DNA from: Gammaproteobacteria bacterium
Lineage (GTDB): Bacteria; Pseudomonadota; Gammaproteobacteria; Enterobacterales; Alteromonadaceae
DNA: 8,801 nucleotides
NCBI GenBank assembly: GCA_023481025.1
Contig: JAMCWV010000040.1
Span: 1,806 to 10,606 of the forward strand
Reading direction: 5' to 3'
Position numbers and translations under genes: made by a program. Below are positions 5,897 through 8,801 of this stretch, piece after piece. The stretch's first letter is position 1; the number at the start of each line of letters is the position of its first letter. The notes beneath the pieces are model-generated. The model was not told the DNA's origin. It made no database searches and saw only the letters and a program-made list of their open reading frames with translations.

Positions 5897-7675
5897 CTAG
5901 AATTCGTCTTGCTCAAACTCAAACAAGCTATCAGCGCCCGCGTCGATGGCAGCAACATGCGTCTGCACACGAGGGAACAGCTTCGCAAAATAGAATTTCG
6001 CTGTTTTAACCTTGCCCGTTGAAAATGCGCCGAGTTCAGGTTTAGCTTCGGCAACTTTCGCCATGCGCAACCATAAATAACCAAACGCCACGTAACCGAG
6101 CAAGTTCAAATAATCAACAGCAACACTGTTAATTAGATTCTCATCATTCTGGAAACCCGTAATGACATCTTTCGAGACTCGCTCAAGTTCCGATAAGCCC
6201 TGTGCCAGCTGTTTGAATTCCCCACTCCACTGACCCGGTTCTTGCTCGAGGAATTGTTTGATTTCGGCACCTAATGGCAACAACAATTTGCCACCCGAAC
6301 CAACCACTTTTCGCCCCAACAAATCGAGCGCTTGAATGCCATTTGTGCCTTCATAGATTTGCGCGATACGACAATCTCGAACGAGTTGCTCTTGACCCCA
6401 TTCACGCACATAGCCATGACCACCTAGCACCTGTTGGCCGGCAATCGTGGCTTCCAAACCAGTGTCCGTTAAAAAAGCTTTTGCTACCGGTGTTAATAGC
6501 TGAACTTGAGCTTCAGCAGCCGCTCGTTCCTCAGCTGTATTCGCGTATTTCGCCCGATCAAGCTGTTGGCCAACGTAGCTAGAAAATGCACGACCACCTT
6601 CAACAAACGCTTTCATGGTGAGCAACATGCGGCGAACGTCGCCATGAACTAAGAGCGGGTCTGCTTCAGCACTCTGATCAACAGTCGCCTTCGCACCACG
6701 GCCTTGACGACGGTCTAAAGCATAGTCCAATGCAGTACCATATGAGCGTACTGCTGCTCCTAGCCCCTGAATGCCTACTCCTAAGCGCTCATAGTTCATC
6801 ATCGTAAACATCGCCGCTAAACCGCGGTGTGGCTCACCAATCAACCAACCTTTCGCACCATCAAAGTTCATGACACAAGTGGCTGAAGCATGGATACCCA
6901 TTTTATGTTCCACCGAGCCTGCGACCGCAGCATTTCGCTCACCAATAGAACCGTCTTCATTAACTAAGAACTTCGGCACTAAAAATAATGAGATTCCTTT
7001 CGTCCCGGCTGGAGCATCTGGCAATTTAGCGAGGACAAGATGAATAATATTATCGGTCAAGTCATGTTCGCCGCCGGTAATGAAGATTTTGGTTCCTGTG
7101 ATGGCAAAGCTACCGTCTTCGGCCGGGACTGCTTTCGTGCGAATGATCCCCAAGTCAGTACCCGCATGCGGTTCGGTAAGACACATGGTACCGGTCCATT
7201 CACCCGACACCATGCGTGGCAAATACTGCTCTTTCAAATCATCGCTGGCGTGCAAATCCATCGCCATGATGGCGCCGGCAGTCAAGCCCGAATAGAGTGA
7301 AAACGAAATATCTGCGGCACACATCATCTCTTCATACTGAGCAGAGAGGATCTTCGGCATGCCCATGCCGCCGTATTCTGGGTTAGCAGTAACACCGACC
7401 CAGCCGCCTTCGGCCAGCTGCTTGAATTGCTCTTTGTATCCTTGCGGAGTCGTGACGACGCCATCTTTAAAATGAATCCCTTCTTCATCCGCTGCTCGCG
7501 CGTTCGGCGCAATCAGCGTCGAAGTTAATTTAGCAGCTTCATCAAGGATTGCCTTCGCGGTGTCAACATCAATGACATCGCTTAATTGGTCCATATTGGC
7601 CCAGTCGTCGGCAACATTCAGTACGTCGAACAGAACAAAGTTCATGTCCTGCAGCGCTACACGATATTCACTCAT
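5897..7675 (-). CDS. Acyl-CoA dehydrogenase of the long, DmdC-like class
   Basis: This 592-residue FAD enzyme introduces a trans-2 double bond into an acyl-CoA thioester and passes electrons to electron-transfer flavoprotein. The order is an N-terminal extension (1-35), the helical N domain (about 36-160), the beta domain with CLTEPHAGTDLG (165-176) and FITGGEHD (198-205), the C-terminal helical domain with MNYERLGVG (293-301) and GGHGYVREWG (418-427), and an extra C-terminal module (about 465-592) of the AcylCoA_DH-like type. The catalytic base is E442 in YEGTNGIQ. Length and extra module place it with the roughly 590-600-residue family that includes 3-methylmercaptopropionyl-CoA dehydrogenase (DmdC). 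Many gammaproteobacterial members are annotated simply as acyl-CoA dehydrogenase, and the substrate cannot be read from sequence alone; medium- or long-chain fatty acyl-CoA is equally possible. The start ATG has GGGAG seven bases upstream. The gene stands alone between its terminator and a possible PsrA-type operator. Confidence 0.93.
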   Translation of the reverse strand: MSEYRVALQDMNFVLFDVLNVADDWANMDQLSDVIDVDTAKAILDEAAKLTSTLIAPNARAADEEGIHFKDGVVTTPQGYKEQFKQLAEGGWVGVTANPEYGGMGMPKILSAQYEEMMCAADISFSLYSGLTAGAIMAMDLHASDDLKEQYLPRMVSGEWTGTMCLTEPHAGTDLGIIRTKAVPAEDGSFAITGTKIFITGGEHDLTDNIIHLVLAKLPDAPAGTKGISLFLVPKFLVNEDGSIGERNAAVAGSVEHKMGIHASATCVMNFDGAKGWLIGEPHRGLAAMFTMMNYERLGVGIQGLGAAVRSYGTALDYALDRRQGRGAKATVDQSAEADPLLVHGDVRRMLLTMKAFVEGGRAFSSYVGQQLDRAKYANTAEERAAAEAQVQLLTPVAKAFLTDTGLEATIAGQQVLGGHGYVREWGQEQLVRDCRIAQIYEGTNGIQALDLLGRKVVGSGGKLLLPLGAEIKQFLEQEPGQWSGEFKQLAQGLSELERVSKDVITGFQNDENLINSVAVDYLNLLGYVAFGYLWLRMAKVAEAKPELGAFSTGKVKTAKFYFAKLFPRVQTHVAAIDAGADSLFEFEQDEF

Positions 7676-7681
7676 TTCAAA

Positions 7682-7686
7682 CTCCC
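7682..7686 (-). promoter_or_regulatory. Ribosome binding site of the acyl-CoA dehydrogenase gene
   Basis: Read on the minus strand the sequence is GGGAG with TTTGAA... spacing of about six bases to the ATG at 7673-7675. It supports the chosen start. Confidence 0.6.
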
Positions 7687-7717
7687 GTCACACAATGTTG
7701 TTGCGGCATGAAAATTT

Positions 7718-7731
7718 CAAACAGCCGTTTA
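7718..7731. promoter_or_regulatory. Putative PsrA/fatty-acid-responsive operator
   Basis: The sequence CAAACAGCCGTTTA is an AAAC-N4-GTTT palindrome. It fits the published PsrA consensus (G/C)AAAC-N2-4-GTTT(G/C) at all but the last base. It lies 43-56 bases upstream of the acyl-CoA dehydrogenase ATG, where a repressor could block the promoter. PsrA is a TetR-family regulator that controls beta-oxidation genes in several gammaproteobacteria. The arms are only four bases, so chance occurrence is possible. No clear -10/-35 pair could be fixed in this roughly 100-base gap. Confidence 0.4.
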
Positions 7732-7775
7732 ACTTTGTACGCATCATCGCAAAGGATGGATGAGTTCGCAAGTAT

Positions 7776-8801
7776 TCAATTTTGAATATGTTCAAGGGCT
7801 TCCAGTTGAAAAAGAAAATCATCGAAACCAAGAACAACATGCGACGGCTCTATCGAAATGATCCGCAACTCGCGGAATTGCTCACCTTCGCGGAGCATGC
7901 GGCCGTCAAAACGCACCCAGCGATCCTGATTACGACCGCTATACATGTGCGAGTCATAACTAAAGCTTGGCAACCGCCGACGCTGCTGTGTTGTTAGTTC
8001 ATGCAACGTCAGCAAAGAATGTACTTCGGTCTCTTCTGCTGCTGTTTGCTCAGGCTGTTCCGCAGGCAACACATCATCAATACCCAATTCGGCAACGACA
8101 CTGTCAAATAGATTACGAACACGATCAGAGACATACTCGAGATCCTCATCGACTGCCTCAGGACGTAAACGCTCGCCTTCAACTTCTTCACTGCGATTCG
8201 CCGATACGGGTTCGATTGCGCTATTAAAAGCGAGCGTCACTGGCTCAATCTCCAACATCGACAAGTCTTGCACGGCGAGATAACGGATCCGGTCTGTGCT
8301 CAATCCACTGGTTACGCCACCGCCATGGCTTAAACGTGGGCCGTGCGCAAATGCAGCTGCACTAAGATAAGCTAGCTCTATCGTATCCAGCTCATCATCC
8401 CGGCGTTCTTCCGAGCGCGTAATGGCAGCGAGGTGGCGACGCAACCAACGGCGATGTGCGTCGCTTGACTCGTCTTTCAGCGAATATGGCGCTCGCTCAG
8501 CAAGACTCGACTGCAAGAATCTGTCGCTGTCTTGACCCGGCAATTGCCAAAGAAAAAATACTTCACTTGGAAAATAATGACGCAAGTCATTCTCCGTCAC
8601 TTCCTGCTGACCCGAACGACTTAATACGCGCCACGTTCGTAAACCACGATCGTTCTGTTCATAGCCAGCAATCAGCAAGTAACTGCTATCGGCCGCATTA
8701 CCATCTTGTTCCTGTGGAGAAAGTTTCAGAACCACTGGCAAATCAAACGCTATCACCTGATCAAGTGATAATTGGGCTTGACCACAACCGAGTCGAACGT
8801 C
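7776..8801 (-). CDS. gspB: Type II secretion GspA-GspB-like fusion protein, C-terminal part only
   Basis: The frame is open to the right edge, so the true start lies outside; the GTG at 8754-8756 is an internal Val, and residues are counted from it. The last 65 or so residues (about 258-321) match the periplasmic T2SSB domain of GspB/ExeB: LPSFSYDSHMYS, then DRWVRFDGRMLREGE and VVLGFDDFLFQL. The preceding region resembles the periplasmic half of GspA/ExeA. A C39-peptidase-like segment (to about 72) contains FDLPVVLKL and VFFLWQLPG, and a diverged peptidoglycan-binding-like helical segment follows (about 88-172). An acidic, low-complexity linker (about 175-245) joins the two. There is no hydrophobic helix in the visible part, as expected if the GspA part supplies the membrane anchor. 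GspA and GspB together help place the GspD secretin through the peptidoglycan layer. The AAA ATPase and membrane helix of GspA, if present, lie beyond the edge. The T2SSB call is firm; the GspA half is less so. Confidence 0.75.
   Translation of the reverse strand, partial: DVRLGCGQAQLSLDQVIAFDLPVVLKLSPQEQDGNAADSSYLLIAGYEQNDRGLRTWRVLSRSGQQEVTENDLRHYFPSEVFFLWQLPGQDSDRFLQSSLAERAPYSLKDESSDAHRRWLRRHLAAITRSEERRDDELDTIELAYLSAAAFAHGPRLSHGGGVTSGLSTDRIRYLAVQDLSMLEIEPVTLAFNSAIEPVSANRSEEVEGERLRPEAVDEDLEYVSDRVRNLFDSVVAELGIDDVLPAEQPEQTAAEETEVHSLLTLHELTTQQRRRLPSFSYDSHMYSGRNQDRWVRFDGRMLREGEQFRELRIISIEPSHVVLGFDDFLFQLEALEHIQN

Noticed and set aside
7040..7300. Open frame on the plus strand opposite the acyl-CoA dehydrogenase
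   Set aside because: It overlaps a well-supported catalytic domain on the other strand, has no ribosome site and shows no family motif. The same applies to other antisense frames such as 6274-6582 and 5200-5397.
7741..7770. Imperfect TCATC/GATGA inverted repeat after the GspB-like gene as its terminator
   Set aside because: The arms are five bases, not GC-rich, and no T-run follows on the minus strand. No clear terminator could be found for this gene.
8754..8756. GTG as the start of the minus-strand gene at the right edge
   Set aside because: Fifteen more in-frame codons without a stop reach the edge, there is no ribosome site before the GTG, and it falls inside a GspA-like segment.
1..8801. 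Search for a defence island, mobile element, CRISPR array or tRNA
   Set aside because: No repeats with regular spacing, transposase or integrase motifs, terminal inverted repeats or tRNA-like cloverleaf were seen; the genes are housekeeping, catabolic, signalling and secretion types.

Overview
The window looks like ordinary chromosomal DNA of a gammaproteobacterium. The RlmD, PutA and T2SS GspA/GspB-type sequences all resemble gammaproteobacterial versions. Moderate GC (near half by eye, not computed), many catabolic genes and a MASE1/GGDEF protein fit the Alteromonadales, possibly the Idiomarinaceae. The family-level placement is an inference. I see no tRNA, rRNA, CRISPR array, insertion sequence or prophage.

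Layout, left to right: (1) the 3' part of putA (+), a bifunctional proline catabolic enzyme cut by the left edge; (2) a bidirectional hairpin terminator; (3) a 59-codon gene on the minus strand (2576-2755) for a two-helix PLDc_N-type membrane protein; (4) a short divergent intergenic region and rlmD (+), a 23S rRNA m5U methyltransferase; (5) convergent with rlmD, a minus-strand MASE1 membrane protein with a degenerate GGDEF domain; (6) a rho-independent terminator and then a minus-strand acyl-CoA dehydrogenase of the approximately 590-residue DmdC-like class, with a PsrA-like palindrome upstream; (7) a minus-strand gene cut by the right edge whose visible part looks like the periplasmic half of a GspA protein fused to a GspB (T2SSB) domain.

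The genes do not form one operon or a defence or mobile system. Most units appear to be transcribed alone, with their own terminators or promoter-like sequences. Two units feed carbon into central metabolism: proline to glutamate by PutA, and acyl-CoA oxidation. The others serve ribosome modification, second-messenger sensing and type II secretion. The most notable items are the GGDEF domain, which keeps its c-di-GMP inhibitory-site motif but has lost its active-site signature, the apparent GspA-GspB fusion, the small unlisted membrane protein gene, and the putative fatty-acid regulator site. I found no strong evidence for a wholly new system.
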